Source: Saccharibacter sp. 17.LH.SD (GTDB taxonomy: Bacteria > Pseudomonadota > Alphaproteobacteria > Acetobacterales > Acetobacteraceae). From it: a stretch of DNA of 64,000 bases. Positions 10,510-20,033 of the stretch are shown here, in pieces (position 1 is the stretch's first letter; every line of letters begins with the position of its first letter). Made by a program: the position numbers and the translations under genes. The notes beneath the pieces were generated by a model. It saw nothing but the letters and a program-made list of their open reading frames with translations. It did no database searches and was not told where the DNA came from. The stretch is taken from positions 372,001-436,000 of the forward strand of contig NZ_WVHO01000010.1 in NCBI RefSeq assembly GCF_009834805.1, in the 5' to 3' direction.

Positions 10510-11609
10510 CCGCGCCGATCGTGATTGCTGCTGGTGGCACTGGTGGCCATTTTTTCCCCGCAGAGGCTCTCGCCTCATGTCTTATTGAGCGCGGTCACTC
10601 TGTCGTCCTCATGACGGACGCTCGCAATAACCGTATTTCACAAGGCGTCTTTAAGGATCACCCTTACTATATCCTCCCTGGCGGAGGTATTGCGGGGAAA
10701 GGCCTTATTGGGAAGCTTCGTGGGGGGCTGCGTCTTCTTGATGGAATTTTAAAAGCACGCACGCTCTTAAGTTCTATCAATCCCTCTGTTGTCGTCGGGT
10801 TTGGTGGTTACCCCTCCATTCCGCCCCTTATGGGAACACGGCTTCTTCCGGCAAACCGTCGGCCCGCTACTGTCATTCACGAAGGAAATGCTATTTTAGG
10901 GCAAGCAAACGCCCTTCTCGCGCGTTTTGCTTCGGCCATTGCAACATCTTACCCGAGCGTGGCGCGCCTCCCTGAAGGGAGCAATGTTCATCTCACAGGT
11001 ATGCCCGTACGCCCCCCTATCGAAGCTTTGGCGGATGTCCCTTATACGCCTCCCGAGACGGGAGCCCCTATTCACCTGCTGGTTTGGGGCGGTTCACTAG
11101 GTGCCCGTGTCTTTAGTGATGTCGTCCCCACAGCACTCGCAGCCCTTCCTTCTACCCTTCGCTCACGGTTGCGCGTCACGCAACAGATCAATGAGCATGA
11201 TCTCCCCTCTTTACAAAATCTTTACGCGCAAAGTGGTATTGAAGCCGACTTACATCCTTTCATTACCAATGTTGCAGACGTTCTAAAGCAGACACACCTC
11301 GTCATTGGGCGTGCCGGTGGTTCTTCTGTGGCAGAACTTACTATGTCAGGGCGCCCCTCTCTTCTCGTTCCGCTTCCTATCGCGGCCTCTGATGAACAAG
11401 GAGCCAATGCACACTCTCTCGAACAAGCTGGCGCTGGCTGGATGATTCGCCAACCAGACTTTACACCAAGCCGTCTCTCTTCAATGCTAGAGACGCTCTT
11501 CTCACAACCAGAACGCTTACACCAAGCCGCCCTTGCCGCACGGCAGCTACAACAGTGTCATGCGGCTGAAAAACTTGCTGATGTGGTTGAATCTGTCGCT
11601 CGTTCTTAA
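10506..11609 (+). CDS. murG: UDP-GlcNAc transferase MurG (lipid II synthesis)
   Basis: MurG adds GlcNAc to lipid I to make lipid II on the inner face of the membrane. The 367-residue GT28-family protein begins with the glycine-rich loop AAGGTGGHFFPAEALA, has a second loop VGFGGYPSIPP, HEGNAILGQAN, and the C-terminal donor-binding WGGSLGAR and GRAGGSSVAELTMSGRPSLLVP. Length and motifs are ordinary. It overlaps ftsW by four bases; about 57 bases separate it from the chosen murC start. Confidence 0.97.
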   Translation: MTAPIVIAAGGTGGHFFPAEALASCLIERGHSVVLMTDARNNRISQGVFKDHPYYILPGGGIAGKGLIGKLRGGLRLLDGILKARTLLSSINPSVVVGFGGYPSIPPLMGTRLLPANRRPATVIHEGNAILGQANALLARFASAIATSYPSVARLPEGSNVHLTGMPVRPPIEALADVPYTPPETGAPIHLLVWGGSLGARVFSDVVPTALAALPSTLRSRLRVTQQINEHDLPSLQNLYAQSGIEADLHPFITNVADVLKQTHLVIGRAGGSSVAELTMSGRPSLLVPLPIAASDEQGANAHSLEQAGAGWMIRQPDFTPSRLSSMLETLFSQPERLHQAALAARQLQQCHAAEKLADVVESVARS

Positions 11610-11666
11610 TGATTGACCCCATTTCCTCTCCTACCCTCGTTAATTTCCTTCCGGAGTTTTATTACT

Positions 11667-13097
11667 ATGCGCTCTCTTCCCCTTAATCTGGGCCTCATTC
11701 ATTTTGTTGGTATTGGCGGGATCGGCATGTCCGGTATTGCTGAAGTCCTTCATATGCTTGGCTATAAGGTTCAGGGATCTGATGTCGCAGAAAGCGCTAA
11801 TGTAACGCGTTTACGGCAGGCTGGTATCACCGTACATATTGGCCACGATGCCGCCAATGTTGGTGATGCCCGCGTCGTCGTGGTTTCCACAGCCGTTAAA
11901 CGCGATAATCCTGAAGTTATGGCTGCTCGTGCACGCCTAATCCCTGTTGTGCGTCGCGCTGAAATGTTAGCCGAGCTTATGCGGCTACGTTGGGCTGTCG
12001 CCGTTGGAGGCACACACGGAAAAACCACAACCACAAGCCTTGTCGCCTGCGTATTAGAACAAGCAAAGCTTGACCCAACGGTTATTAATGGCGGGATTAT
12101 TGAGGCTTACGGCACCAATACCCGTATGGGATCAGGTGATTGGATGGTGGTCGAAGCGGATGAAAGCGACGGCTCTTTCCTACGGCTTCCCTCTGTCATC
12201 GCCATTGTTACCAATATGGACCCCGAGCATCTTGATCACTGGGGGTCTGAAGAAGCCATGGAAGCCGGTTATCGGCAATTTGTATCCAATATTCCCTTTT
12301 ATGGGTTCGCCGTACTCTGCGTCGATCATCCACGCGTACAACAAATGATCCCGCAGCTTTCCGACCACCGTCTTGTCACATATGGTCTAAGCCCTCAGGC
12401 GGATGTTCGCGCTGACAATATCGTGATGAATGAACATGGCGCTCAATTTGACGTTGTTGTGACGAATCGCGCCAAAGAAACACAGCGTCGGGCCGGCCCT
12501 TTCCGTCTCCCCATGTTTGGCCATCATAATGTACTGAACGCGCTTGCTGCTATTGCTGTCGCTGTGGAAATGGAAATCACTGATGAAGTCATTGCCGCCG
12601 CTTTACTTGGCTTCCGTGGTGTTCAGCGCCGTTTTACTCTGACAGGCACATGGAAAGACGTCAAAATTATTGATGATTACGGCCATCACCCTGTTGAAAT
12701 TTCTGCCGTCTTAAACGCTGCACGACAAGCTGGGGCTCGTCACATCATCGCTGTCATTCAGCCACATCGTTATTCTCGTCTGCACGCGCTCTTTAATGAT
12801 TTTTGCACCAGTATGAATGATGCAGATACCGTCATTGTCTCCGATGTTTACGCTGCCGGTGAAGCGCCTATCGAAGGAGCTGACCGTGACAGCTTGGTTC
12901 GTGGGTTGCAAGAACGCGGACACCGCCATGCGCTTCCACTCCCAACACCTGACGCACTGCCTGAATTGATTGCCGAGATTGCTCAGCCTGGTGATTATGT
13001 TTTGTGCTTGGGCGCTGGCTCCATCACGCACTGGGCTCGGGCGCTTCCTGCACAGCTAGAAGCTCTTACCCCTAAAAATGGAGCGCCAGCGCAATGA
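11667..13097 (+). CDS. murC: UDP-MurNAc-L-alanine ligase MurC
   Basis: MurC adds L-alanine, the first stem-peptide residue, to UDP-MurNAc. ATG 11667 is chosen because a CGGAG ribosome site lies about ten bases upstream and the conserved [12 protein letters not shown] falls near the N-terminus. A TTG at 11613 would extend the frame but has no such site. The product has 476 residues with the ATP loop [11 protein letters not shown] near residue 114, [20 protein letters not shown] and [10 protein letters not shown], all MurC signatures. It overlaps murB by four bases. Confidence 0.95.
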   Translation: MRSLPLNLGLIHFVGIGGIGMSGIAEVLHMLGYKVQGSDVAESANVTRLRQAGITVHIGHDAANVGDARVVVVSTAVKRDNPEVMAARARLIPVVRRAEMLAELMRLRWAVAVGGTHGKTTTTSLVACVLEQAKLDPTVINGGIIEAYGTNTRMGSGDWMVVEADESDGSFLRLPSVIAIVTNMDPEHLDHWGSEEAMEAGYRQFVSNIPFYGFAVLCVDHPRVQQMIPQLSDHRLVTYGLSPQADVRADNIVMNEHGAQFDVVVTNRAKETQRRAGPFRLPMFGHHNVLNALAAIAVAVEMEITDEVIAAALLGFRGVQRRFTLTGTWKDVKIIDDYGHHPVEISAVLNAARQAGARHIIAVIQPHRYSRLHALFNDFCTSMNDADTVIVSDVYAAGEAPIEGADRDSLVRGLQERGHRHALPLPTPDALPELIAEIAQPGDYVLCLGAGSITHWARALPAQLEALTPKNGAPAQ

Positions 13098-14035
13098 CGC
13101 ATTCCACACTCTTTTCCGGTCTACAAGGACGGCTAAAGGAAGATGCTCCCCTAGGCGCACGCACATGGTTTCGTACTGGAGGGAACGCTGATTGGTTGTT
13201 CGTTCCCAAAAACGTCGATGACCTCCGTTCGTTCCTGCATCAACGTCCCTCTACGATGCCCCTGACAGTCCTCGGGGCGTGTTCTAACATCATTATTCGT
13301 GATGGAGGGCTTGAAGGCGCTGTTATTCGCCTTGCCGGTGGCTTTGCCGATATTACGCGTGATGGCGACCATGGTCTCATTGTCGGCGCGGCTGCTCTCG
13401 ATGTAACAGTTGCAGAACAAGCAGCCCTCTACGGGCTGGCGCAGATGGAGTTTTTGGTCGGCATCCCCGGATCTATCGGGGGCGCTATTGCAATGAATGC
13501 TGGCGCTTATGGCGGTGAGATGCGCAATATTCTTGATTGGGTTGATATTTTGACGTTGGATGGACAGGAAAAACGTCTTCCAGCAGCCGATTTAAACATG
13601 TCTTACCGCCATAGTTCCCTTCCACAAGGAGCGATTGTCATACGTGCTCGGCTCCGTGGCACACCAGACGATCCCTCGCTGATTAAAGAACGCCTTGCGC
13701 ATATTCGTGCCTCCCGTGAAGAAAGCCAACCTTTGCGCACGCGCACAGGAGGCTCAACCTTTCGTAACCCTGAAGAGCACAAGGCCTGGGCGCTTATTGA
13801 TCAAGCAGGATGCCGTGGCTTACGTTTTGGTGACGCCCAAATAAGTGAAAAACACTGTAATTTCATGCTGAATACTGGCCAAGCAAGCAGTTATGAACTT
13901 GAACATCTTGGCGAAATAGTTAAACAACGCGTGTTGGATAATAGTGGCGTGATGCTCCAATGGGAAATTAAACGGCTTGGTCGTTTTCTCCCTAATCAAC
14001 ACATTGCTTTTTCTAATACAAATATGGGCGCCTAA
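13094..14035 (+). CDS. murB: UDP-N-acetylenolpyruvoylglucosamine reductase MurB
   Basis: MurB is the FAD- and NADPH-dependent reductase that finishes UDP-MurNAc. The 313-residue protein has the FAD-binding block ([35 protein letters not shown]), the YRHSSLP segment that holds the catalytic serine region, GSTFRNPE, and [12 protein letters not shown] followed by EKHCNFMLN. It overlaps murC (ATGA) and its TAA abuts the ddl ATG by one base. Confidence 0.96.
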   Translation: MTHSTLFSGLQGRLKEDAPLGARTWFRTGGNADWLFVPKNVDDLRSFLHQRPSTMPLTVLGACSNIIIRDGGLEGAVIRLAGGFADITRDGDHGLIVGAAALDVTVAEQAALYGLAQMEFLVGIPGSIGGAIAMNAGAYGGEMRNILDWVDILTLDGQEKRLPAADLNMSYRHSSLPQGAIVIRARLRGTPDDPSLIKERLAHIRASREESQPLRTRTGGSTFRNPEEHKAWALIDQAGCRGLRFGDAQISEKHCNFMLNTGQASSYELEHLGEIVKQRVLDNSGVMLQWEIKRLGRFLPNQHIAFSNTNMGA

Positions 14036-15021
14036 TGGACACTCTATCGCACGACCCTGCACAATCATCGCCGCGCATTGCCGTCCTTATGGGAGGGACA
14101 TCCAGTGAGCGCCCTGTCAGCCTTTCCAGCGGAGGAGCTGCCTTAACAGCCCTCAAAGCCAAAGGTTATGACGCCCATGCCATTGATGTCGGCCCTGATA
14201 TTGCTGCCACTATAACCGCATTACGCCACCTCGCGCCTAATGTCGTTTTTAACGCTCTTCATGGTCCTGGGGGAGAAGATGGGCGGATCCAAGGCGTCCT
14301 TGACTGGCTGTCGCTTCGCTATACGCATTCAGGTGTCCTGGCTTCTGCTATCGCAATGGATAAAGCAGCAACACGCGTTGCGCTAGAAGCAGCGGGACTG
14401 CCCATCGCAAAAGGCTGCGTTATTAGCCCCACGCAGCTTTACGAAGCTGATCCACTGCCACGTCCTTATGTTGTAAAGCCTGTCGCCGAAGGCTCTTCCG
14501 TTGGGGTGCATATTGTGCGCCCTGGTGACAACCGTCGCCAGGCCATTGCTGAAAATTGGTCTTTCGGAGACCGTATTTTGGCAGAAGATTTTATCCCCGG
14601 GCGCGAATTAACCGTCGCGGTTCTCAATGATACCCCACTCGCCGTAACGGAAATTCTCCCCCAGGAAGCAGAAGGTTTTTACGACTTCGAAGCAAAATAT
14701 AATGCTGGGGGTTCCCGTCATCTCATTCCTGCTCCTTTACCAGACGCTATCACTCAGCAAGCTCTCATGCTTGCTTCCCAAGCGCATCAAGCATTAGGGT
14801 GCCGCGGAGCAAGCCGTACAGATTTTCGCTATGACGAGCACCGTCATAGACTCATCATCCTTGAGGTGAACACACAACCTGGGATGACCCCAACGTCTCT
14901 CCTTCCGGAGCAAGCGGCCTGGCGTGGCATGGACTATCCAACTCTCTGCCACTGGATGGTAGAAGATGCTCTTCATGACCAACCCTACCCTGTTCAGCCA
15001 TTTCTAAAGGACAGTCCATAA
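14035..15021 (+). CDS. ddl: D-alanine-D-alanine ligase
   Basis: Ddl makes D-Ala-D-Ala for MurF. The 328-residue ATP-grasp protein starts with AVLMGGTSSERPVSLSSG, followed by NALHGPGGEDGRIQG, the ATP-binding KPVAEGSSVGV, and ILEVNTQPGMTPTSLLPEQA, where the asparagine and glutamate bind magnesium. Its position between murB and ftsQ is the usual one (DdlB). It overlaps murB by one base and ends eight bases before ftsQ. Confidence 0.96.
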   Translation: MDTLSHDPAQSSPRIAVLMGGTSSERPVSLSSGGAALTALKAKGYDAHAIDVGPDIAATITALRHLAPNVVFNALHGPGGEDGRIQGVLDWLSLRYTHSGVLASAIAMDKAATRVALEAAGLPIAKGCVISPTQLYEADPLPRPYVVKPVAEGSSVGVHIVRPGDNRRQAIAENWSFGDRILAEDFIPGRELTVAVLNDTPLAVTEILPQEAEGFYDFEAKYNAGGSRHLIPAPLPDAITQQALMLASQAHQALGCRGASRTDFRYDEHRHRLIILEVNTQPGMTPTSLLPEQAAWRGMDYPTLCHWMVEDALHDQPYPVQPFLKDSP

Positions 15022-15028
15022 ACTGGCT

Positions 15029-15895
15029 ATGAAACCTGAGCCCCGCCCTTCCCATATGTATGATGATCGCCCATCGCGTGCTTCTCTTTTCTGGCTACGG
15101 CAGAAAGGGTTGCTGCGTCGTGTCGGCATTCTTCTCTTTGTCATCATTCTTCTTGGGGGCGGTGGTTGGCTTTCCTTCAGTATGGTGTCCGATAGCACCA
15201 TGACGGGAATACGTACCCGTCTAGCGGCTATGGACCCCTTGCAGATCAAACATATCATCATTCGAGGACGCCAACTGACCGAGGAAGATGAAATTCGAGC
15301 TCAACTCGGCACGAACGAGAATAATAATATTTTTGGCTTCTCTGTAGAGCAGGCCCGCCAACGCATTGATGCTTTGCCCTTCGTAGAACATTCAACCGTT
15401 GAACGTCACTTGCCCGATACGATTGTTGTTACACTTGTTGAACGTGTACCGATCGCTATTTGGCAAACACAAGGTCACTTTATACTGATCAATGATAAAG
15501 GAGACCCTGTTTCAGAACAAACTGTTACAGCACAGGATAAAGAGGTTTTTCGTAAACTTCCGCTTGTCGTTGGGCAAGGTGCCAATACAGAAGCTGCCGC
15601 CACTCTTGATTTACTGGCGCATTATCCAGATATTCGTAATCGGACCGTTGCTCTTGTTCGCATTGGACAGAGGCGGTGGAATCTTCTTCTCAATAATGGT
15701 ACGATCATCCTTCTCCCGGAAGGCGCAGAACAAGCAAGTTTTAAACGACTGAGCGACTATCAGACACAAATGCATTTACTCGAACGCCCTCTTAAATCGA
15801 TTGATATGCGCCTTTCAGATCGCATGGTCATTCACCCACTTACGATAGAAAGTGATCCATCCCCTCCACCTCCTGCACAGCCTGGCTCACCATGA
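15029..15895 (+). CDS. ftsQ: Cell division protein FtsQ
   Basis: FtsQ is a bitopic divisome protein that links FtsL/FtsB to the rest of the machinery. The 288-residue protein has a basic cytoplasmic N-terminus, one membrane segment near residues 31-51 (VGILLFVIILLGGGGWLSF), a POTRA domain (IKHIIIRGRQLTEEDEIRAQL) and the FtsQ domain with LPFVEHSTVERHLPDTIVV. A short Pro-rich tail ends it. The start has no strong ribosome site, only AAAGGACAG about 20 bases upstream, so the exact start is slightly uncertain. Confidence 0.93.
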   Translation: MKPEPRPSHMYDDRPSRASLFWLRQKGLLRRVGILLFVIILLGGGGWLSFSMVSDSTMTGIRTRLAAMDPLQIKHIIIRGRQLTEEDEIRAQLGTNENNNIFGFSVEQARQRIDALPFVEHSTVERHLPDTIVVTLVERVPIAIWQTQGHFILINDKGDPVSEQTVTAQDKEVFRKLPLVVGQGANTEAAATLDLLAHYPDIRNRTVALVRIGQRRWNLLLNNGTIILLPEGAEQASFKRLSDYQTQMHLLERPLKSIDMRLSDRMVIHPLTIESDPSPPPPAQPGSP

Positions 15896-17235
15896 CACAA
15901 ATGATGACGTCTCCTCCCTCTTCACCTTCTTCGCACCTCCCGGCGACAGATGATGCGGCGAAACGGGCTGTCCTCCCTCTCCTCCCAACAGAAGAACGCC
16001 CGGGCTTTCATTGGCGCCCAGGCATTCGTGCCGTGTTGGATATTGGATCCACCAAAACAACCTGCCTCATCGGTCGAGGGACAGGCAACGGTCGTTTACA
16101 GGTTATTGGCTGGGGATGGAGACGTTCTGAAGGTATTACCTCAGGCGCTATTGTTGATACGAGCCGCGTTGAAGCCGTCATCCGAGCGGCCGTTGGAGAC
16201 GCTGAAAAACAGGCCCGACGCCGTATAGATGAAGTCATCGTCAATTTATCGTGTGGCAATCCTCAGAGCTACCATATCGACACGGCCATGACCCCTGGAG
16301 GGCGCGAGGTTGTCACAAAAGATGTTAAAATGCTTCTCGAGAATGCCCGGCGCCAGGCTTTTTATGAAACACGCAGCATCGTCCACACCCTTCCTTTGGG
16401 ATTTAATGTAGACGAAACCCCTGCTGTTCCTGATCCATGCGGGCACCAATGTAATTATCTTCTGGGAAAATTTCATCTCATTGATGCCAATACCAGCGCG
16501 TTACGCACCCTCAGTACTGTGTTGCAACGTGCTGAATTACGCTTGGCAGGCCTCGTATCCAGCCCTTTTGCTTCTGGTCTCTCTGTTTTAGACCATGATG
16601 AGCGTGATTTGGGCGTTACAGTCGTTGAAATGGGTGCGGGAACAACCTCTCTCGCGGTTTTTTCTCACGGACGCCTCCTTCATACGGCTCAACTCCGTAT
16701 TGGTGGCTATCACATCACCCGCGACATCGCCTCGGCCTTATCCGTACATACAGACGTTGCAGAATGGCTCAAAACAATGCACGGAGCTACACAACTTATT
16801 GCCGAGGACGAACATCATATTATCCGTCTGCCCATTGCGCATGGTCGAAGCACGGAACGCATTTCTCGGGCTCGCTTGGTTTCTATCATCGCACCACGTA
16901 TTGAAGAAACGCTCGAAATGACCCGACATCACCTCGATAATGCTGGTCTTGGGCAATTAGCCGATGGGCGCGTCGTGCTTACTGGTGGGGCATCCCTCAT
17001 CAGCGGCCTCGGCCCTGTTGCCGCGAGAATCTTCGGGCGCCAAGTCCGTATGGGGCAACCCTATAACATTCAAGGACTCCCTGAAAGTTCATCTATCTCT
17101 GCTGGTTTTTCAACAGCTTCCGGTTTATTAGCATGGGCGTGTGGGGCAGATGATGCTTTTTGCCTCGCAGAAGAAAAACAGCCCCCTTCTGGGCTCATGA
17201 AACGCCTTGTGCATCTCATCCGTAAGCATGTATAG
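15892..17235 (+). CDS. ftsA: Cell division protein FtsA
   Basis: FtsA is an actin-like ATPase that tethers FtsZ to the membrane and recruits later divisome proteins. The 447-residue product shows the actin-fold phosphate loops (VLDIGSTKTTCLIG and VVEMGAGTTSLAVF) and LTGGASLISGL. An N-terminal extension of about 45 Pro/Ser-rich residues precedes the conserved core. The C-terminus, ending GLMKRLVHLIRKHV, is a plausible amphipathic membrane-targeting helix. It overlaps ftsQ by four bases; a 61-base gap separates it from ftsZ. Confidence 0.96.
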   Translation: MTQMMTSPPSSPSSHLPATDDAAKRAVLPLLPTEERPGFHWRPGIRAVLDIGSTKTTCLIGRGTGNGRLQVIGWGWRRSEGITSGAIVDTSRVEAVIRAAVGDAEKQARRRIDEVIVNLSCGNPQSYHIDTAMTPGGREVVTKDVKMLLENARRQAFYETRSIVHTLPLGFNVDETPAVPDPCGHQCNYLLGKFHLIDANTSALRTLSTVLQRAELRLAGLVSSPFASGLSVLDHDERDLGVTVVEMGAGTTSLAVFSHGRLLHTAQLRIGGYHITRDIASALSVHTDVAEWLKTMHGATQLIAEDEHHIIRLPIAHGRSTERISRARLVSIIAPRIEETLEMTRHHLDNAGLGQLADGRVVLTGGASLISGLGPVAARIFGRQVRMGQPYNIQGLPESSSISAGFSTASGLLAWACGADDAFCLAEEKQPPSGLMKRLVHLIRKHV

Positions 17236-17296
17236 TCGTTCAAAGAAACGTTATCTATTTCCCACATTTTTTCTGCCCGCTTGGAGCTGATCTGTT

Positions 17297-18829
17297 ATGG
17301 CACTGAATCTTACCCCAACGACCCCTGGCGTAAGCGCAGTCAGCCCGCCGCGTATTACCGTCATAGGCGTTGGTGGTGGCGGTGGTAATGCTGTCGATAA
17401 TATGATTACTACAGACTTAAAAAGTGTAGAATTCATCGTTGCTAATACAGATGCTCAACAACTTAGTAATTCAAAAGCTCCAACACGCCTTCAACTTGGC
17501 CCAAGTTTAACACGTGGCCTGGGCGCTGGAGCAAAGCCAGAAGTCGGACGCCAGTCTGCTGAAGAAGTTGAAGAAGAAATCCGTCATCACCTCAATGGTG
17601 TTGACCTTGTTTTTGTAACCGCTGGAATGGGAGGTGGCACGGGCACAGGTGCCGCCCCTGTTATGGCACGTATCGCACGGGAAAATGGGGCCCTCACCAT
17701 TGGTGTCGTTTCCAAGCCTTTCCAATTTGAAGGGGTTCGTCGCTGCCGTGCCGCGGACGCAGGGATTGCAGAGCTACAAAAATATGTTGATACGCTGATT
17801 GTTATTCCTAACCAGAATCTTTTCAGCTGCGCTACACAGACAACGACACTAATTGAAGCCTTCAAAATGGCCGATGATGTGCTCTATGGTGGTGTGCGGA
17901 GCATTACGGATCTGATGGTTGTACCAGGTCTCATTAACCTTGACTTCGCCGATGTTAAAACGGTTATGGGTGAAATGGGTAAAGCCATGATGGGCACGGG
18001 CACAGCCAATGCTGAGATTGATGGTCAAGAATGGGCCACCATTGCAGCAGAACGCGCCATCTCAAACCCATTACTTGAAGAGACATCTATTCGTGGAGCA
18101 CGCGGTCTCCTCATCAATGTGACGGGTGGGCCTGATCTAGGTCTTCATGATTATACCAATGTTATGGAGCGTATCAGAGAAGAAGCTCACGAGGATGCGG
18201 AAATTATCGGTGGGCTCCTGGTAAGAGAAGATATGACAGGTGGAGTACAAGTCTCTGTGGTCGCGACAGGGATTAATACGCTGCCCCCACAGCACGAGCT
18301 AGCATCAACCAAAGACGACGAATCTGTTAAAGTTCCAGAGCCATCACACGCTGCTGCTTCATCACCCAAGAATGAACAGAATATAGCACCGGCCTCCACT
18401 CCTGTAGAGGCTGCTAAGTCAGCCGAACAGCCTGCCAAGGAATCACCATCTCAGGCTGCTGCCTCTGTGGACAATTCAGAGCCTCAATCGCCACCTGTGC
18501 GTCATCCAAACTATGCTTTGGATAGTTCACCTGCTTATCAGCCAGCAGCAGCCTCGCGCCAAACATCTTCCGAAGAACCTAAACAACAGACTGAAGAATC
18601 CCATAACAATGGTGGCGGTTTGTTCAGCCGGTTCTTCCGCTCACGTCCAACCCCTCCCTCAGAGGAGCGAGGCGAGCGTAACCCGCCATCCTTGGATCCA
18701 AAAAATAACGCCTCTCCTGCAGCACCTGGCCGCCCTGCAACATCAGAGCGCGGTCGTCCCCATGACGCGCCAGAGCAGGAAAGTGCGCATCTTGATATTC
18801 CGGCATATTTACGCCGCCCACAACAATAG
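17297..18829 (+). CDS. ftsZ: Cell division GTPase FtsZ
   Basis: FtsZ polymerises into the division ring. The 510-residue protein has the tubulin signature [25 protein letters not shown] at the N-terminus, and the T7 loop [15 protein letters not shown] long linker (about residues 330-495) rich in Ser, Pro, Gln and Glu ends in [11 protein letters not shown], the alphaproteobacterial C-terminal peptide that binds FtsA. Two normally well-conserved core stretches are unusual here: [11 protein letters not shown] and [16 protein letters not shown] where most FtsZ read close to TRRMRLAEAGI and NLFRIANEKTTFADAF. Both keep the same length, so the fold should be intact. GGAG lies about 12 bases before the ATG. 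Confidence 0.97.
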   Translation: MALNLTPTTPGVSAVSPPRITVIGVGGGGGNAVDNMITTDLKSVEFIVANTDAQQLSNSKAPTRLQLGPSLTRGLGAGAKPEVGRQSAEEVEEEIRHHLNGVDLVFVTAGMGGGTGTGAAPVMARIARENGALTIGVVSKPFQFEGVRRCRAADAGIAELQKYVDTLIVIPNQNLFSCATQTTTLIEAFKMADDVLYGGVRSITDLMVVPGLINLDFADVKTVMGEMGKAMMGTGTANAEIDGQEWATIAAERAISNPLLEETSIRGARGLLINVTGGPDLGLHDYTNVMERIREEAHEDAEIIGGLLVREDMTGGVQVSVVATGINTLPPQHELASTKDDESVKVPEPSHAAASSPKNEQNIAPASTPVEAAKSAEQPAKESPSQAAASVDNSEPQSPPVRHPNYALDSSPAYQPAAASRQTSSEEPKQQTEESHNNGGGLFSRFFRSRPTPPSEERGERNPPSLDPKNNASPAAPGRPATSERGRPHDAPEQESAHLDIPAYLRRPQQ

Positions 18830-18836
18830 AAGACGT

Positions 18837-18869
18837 GGAGTAACTTCTGATCTTCTCAGAAGTTACTCC
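18837..18869. terminator. Perfect 14-bp hairpin after ftsZ
   Basis: Arms 18837-18850 and 18856-18869 are perfectly complementary over 14 bases with a 5-base loop (TCTTC). It begins seven bases after the ftsZ stop, marking the likely end of the dcw transcript. No T-tract follows on either strand, so either termination is not of the classical intrinsic kind or the hairpin stabilises the 3' end. Confidence 0.6.
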
Positions 18870-18925
18870 TCCGTAGAAGGTATGTTGGTTCACTCTTGTG
18901 CACTAACATGCTCTTTTGAGCCTTA

Positions 18926-18955
18926 TTGACGAGCCCTTAAGACCTTAGGCATAAC
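18926..18955 (+). promoter_or_regulatory. Possible lpxC promoter
   Basis: TTGACG at 18926-18931 and CATAAC at 18950-18955, spaced by 18 bases, resemble sigma70 -35 and -10 boxes. They lie 36 bases before the lpxC start and after the ftsZ hairpin, where a new promoter would be expected. The match is imperfect and no other evidence supports it. Confidence 0.3.
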
Positions 18956-18990
18956 GTCTCGTCCCGAAAGATTGGATTGTTAGAAGGGTT

Positions 18991-19971
18991 ATGTCTGACA
19001 GCTCGTCTCATACGACATCGCACACACTCTCTCATACATCAGCGTCAAAGGTTGATTCGAGTCACCGAGGACACGCGCAGCAAACGCTAAAAAAGCCTAT
19101 TTATTGCCGTGGTGTCGGTTTGCATTTGGGAGTTGATGCTCGTTTGACACTCCTTCCCGCCGATGTCGGAAGTGGTATCCTCCTGCAACGTAAAGACATT
19201 CCAGAAGCCCCTCCATTCCGCCTATCGCCTGAAAGTGTTGTCAGTAGTCACCTTTCGACGGTTATTGCACCACCGGAACACCCCCCTTCTTATACAATTT
19301 CGACGATTGAACATCTCATGGCCGCCCTCCATGCCATGGAAATCGATAATGTTATCATTCAAGTTGAGGGACCTGAATTCCCGATCCTGGATGGCTGCGC
19401 CAGTGATTATGCCTTTCTCATTGAGTGTGCAGGCATCGTTAAACAGAACAAATCTCGTCGCCAAATCGATATTTGCCGCCCTGTTGAAGTCACCACCCCA
19501 GACGGAGCTTTTGCGCGACTGATCCCAACCAAAGGTTCAAACCTTAAGCTCTCGGTAACGATTGATTTTCCCGCCCCCGTTATTGGAAAGCAACATTATC
19601 AAACAACATTAGATCGTTCTCACTTCCTTGAAAGAATTGCTTTTTGCCGCACCTTCGTAAACTATGGCGACATCGCAGCCCTCAAAGCGCAAGGAATGGG
19701 AATGGGGGGGTCGCTTAAAAATGTTGTGGTCGTTGATGGAGATCACGTGCTCAACCCAGACGGACTGCATGTTCAAGATGAGTTTGTACGCCATAAAATG
19801 ATTGATGTTATTGGGGATCTCTACTGCAGCGGCTATCGTCTCCGCGGACGCTTTGAAGGCTTTAAGACAGGCCATACCCTTAATAATCGTCTCTTGCGCG
19901 CCCTTTTTGCGTCACAAGATAATTGGTGCTTTTCCTTGGATAAAAGGCGGGTACCTGTAAATAACAAATAG
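18991..19971 (+). CDS. lpxC: UDP-3-O-acyl-GlcNAc deacetylase LpxC
   Basis: LpxC is the zinc amidase that commits precursors to lipid A synthesis. The 326-residue protein has an N-terminal Ser/Thr/His-rich extension of about 30 residues, then KPIYCRGVGLHLG, the zinc-binding TIEHLMAALHAMEIDN (HxxxA), GPEFPILDGCA, and RHKMIDVIGDL with the second set of zinc ligands (HKxxDxxGD). AGAAGG precedes the ATG. The position directly after ftsZ is the usual one in many proteobacteria. Confidence 0.96.
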   Translation: MSDSSSHTTSHTLSHTSASKVDSSHRGHAQQTLKKPIYCRGVGLHLGVDARLTLLPADVGSGILLQRKDIPEAPPFRLSPESVVSSHLSTVIAPPEHPPSYTISTIEHLMAALHAMEIDNVIIQVEGPEFPILDGCASDYAFLIECAGIVKQNKSRRQIDICRPVEVTTPDGAFARLIPTKGSNLKLSVTIDFPAPVIGKQHYQTTLDRSHFLERIAFCRTFVNYGDIAALKAQGMGMGGSLKNVVVVDGDHVLNPDGLHVQDEFVRHKMIDVIGDLYCSGYRLRGRFEGFKTGHTLNNRLLRALFASQDNWCFSLDKRRVPVNNK

Positions 19972-20033
19972 ATTTTCTTCGGAAGCGTTATGATTCCCCT
20001 TCCGCATCGAAACTCCCATGCTATAAGGCAGTT

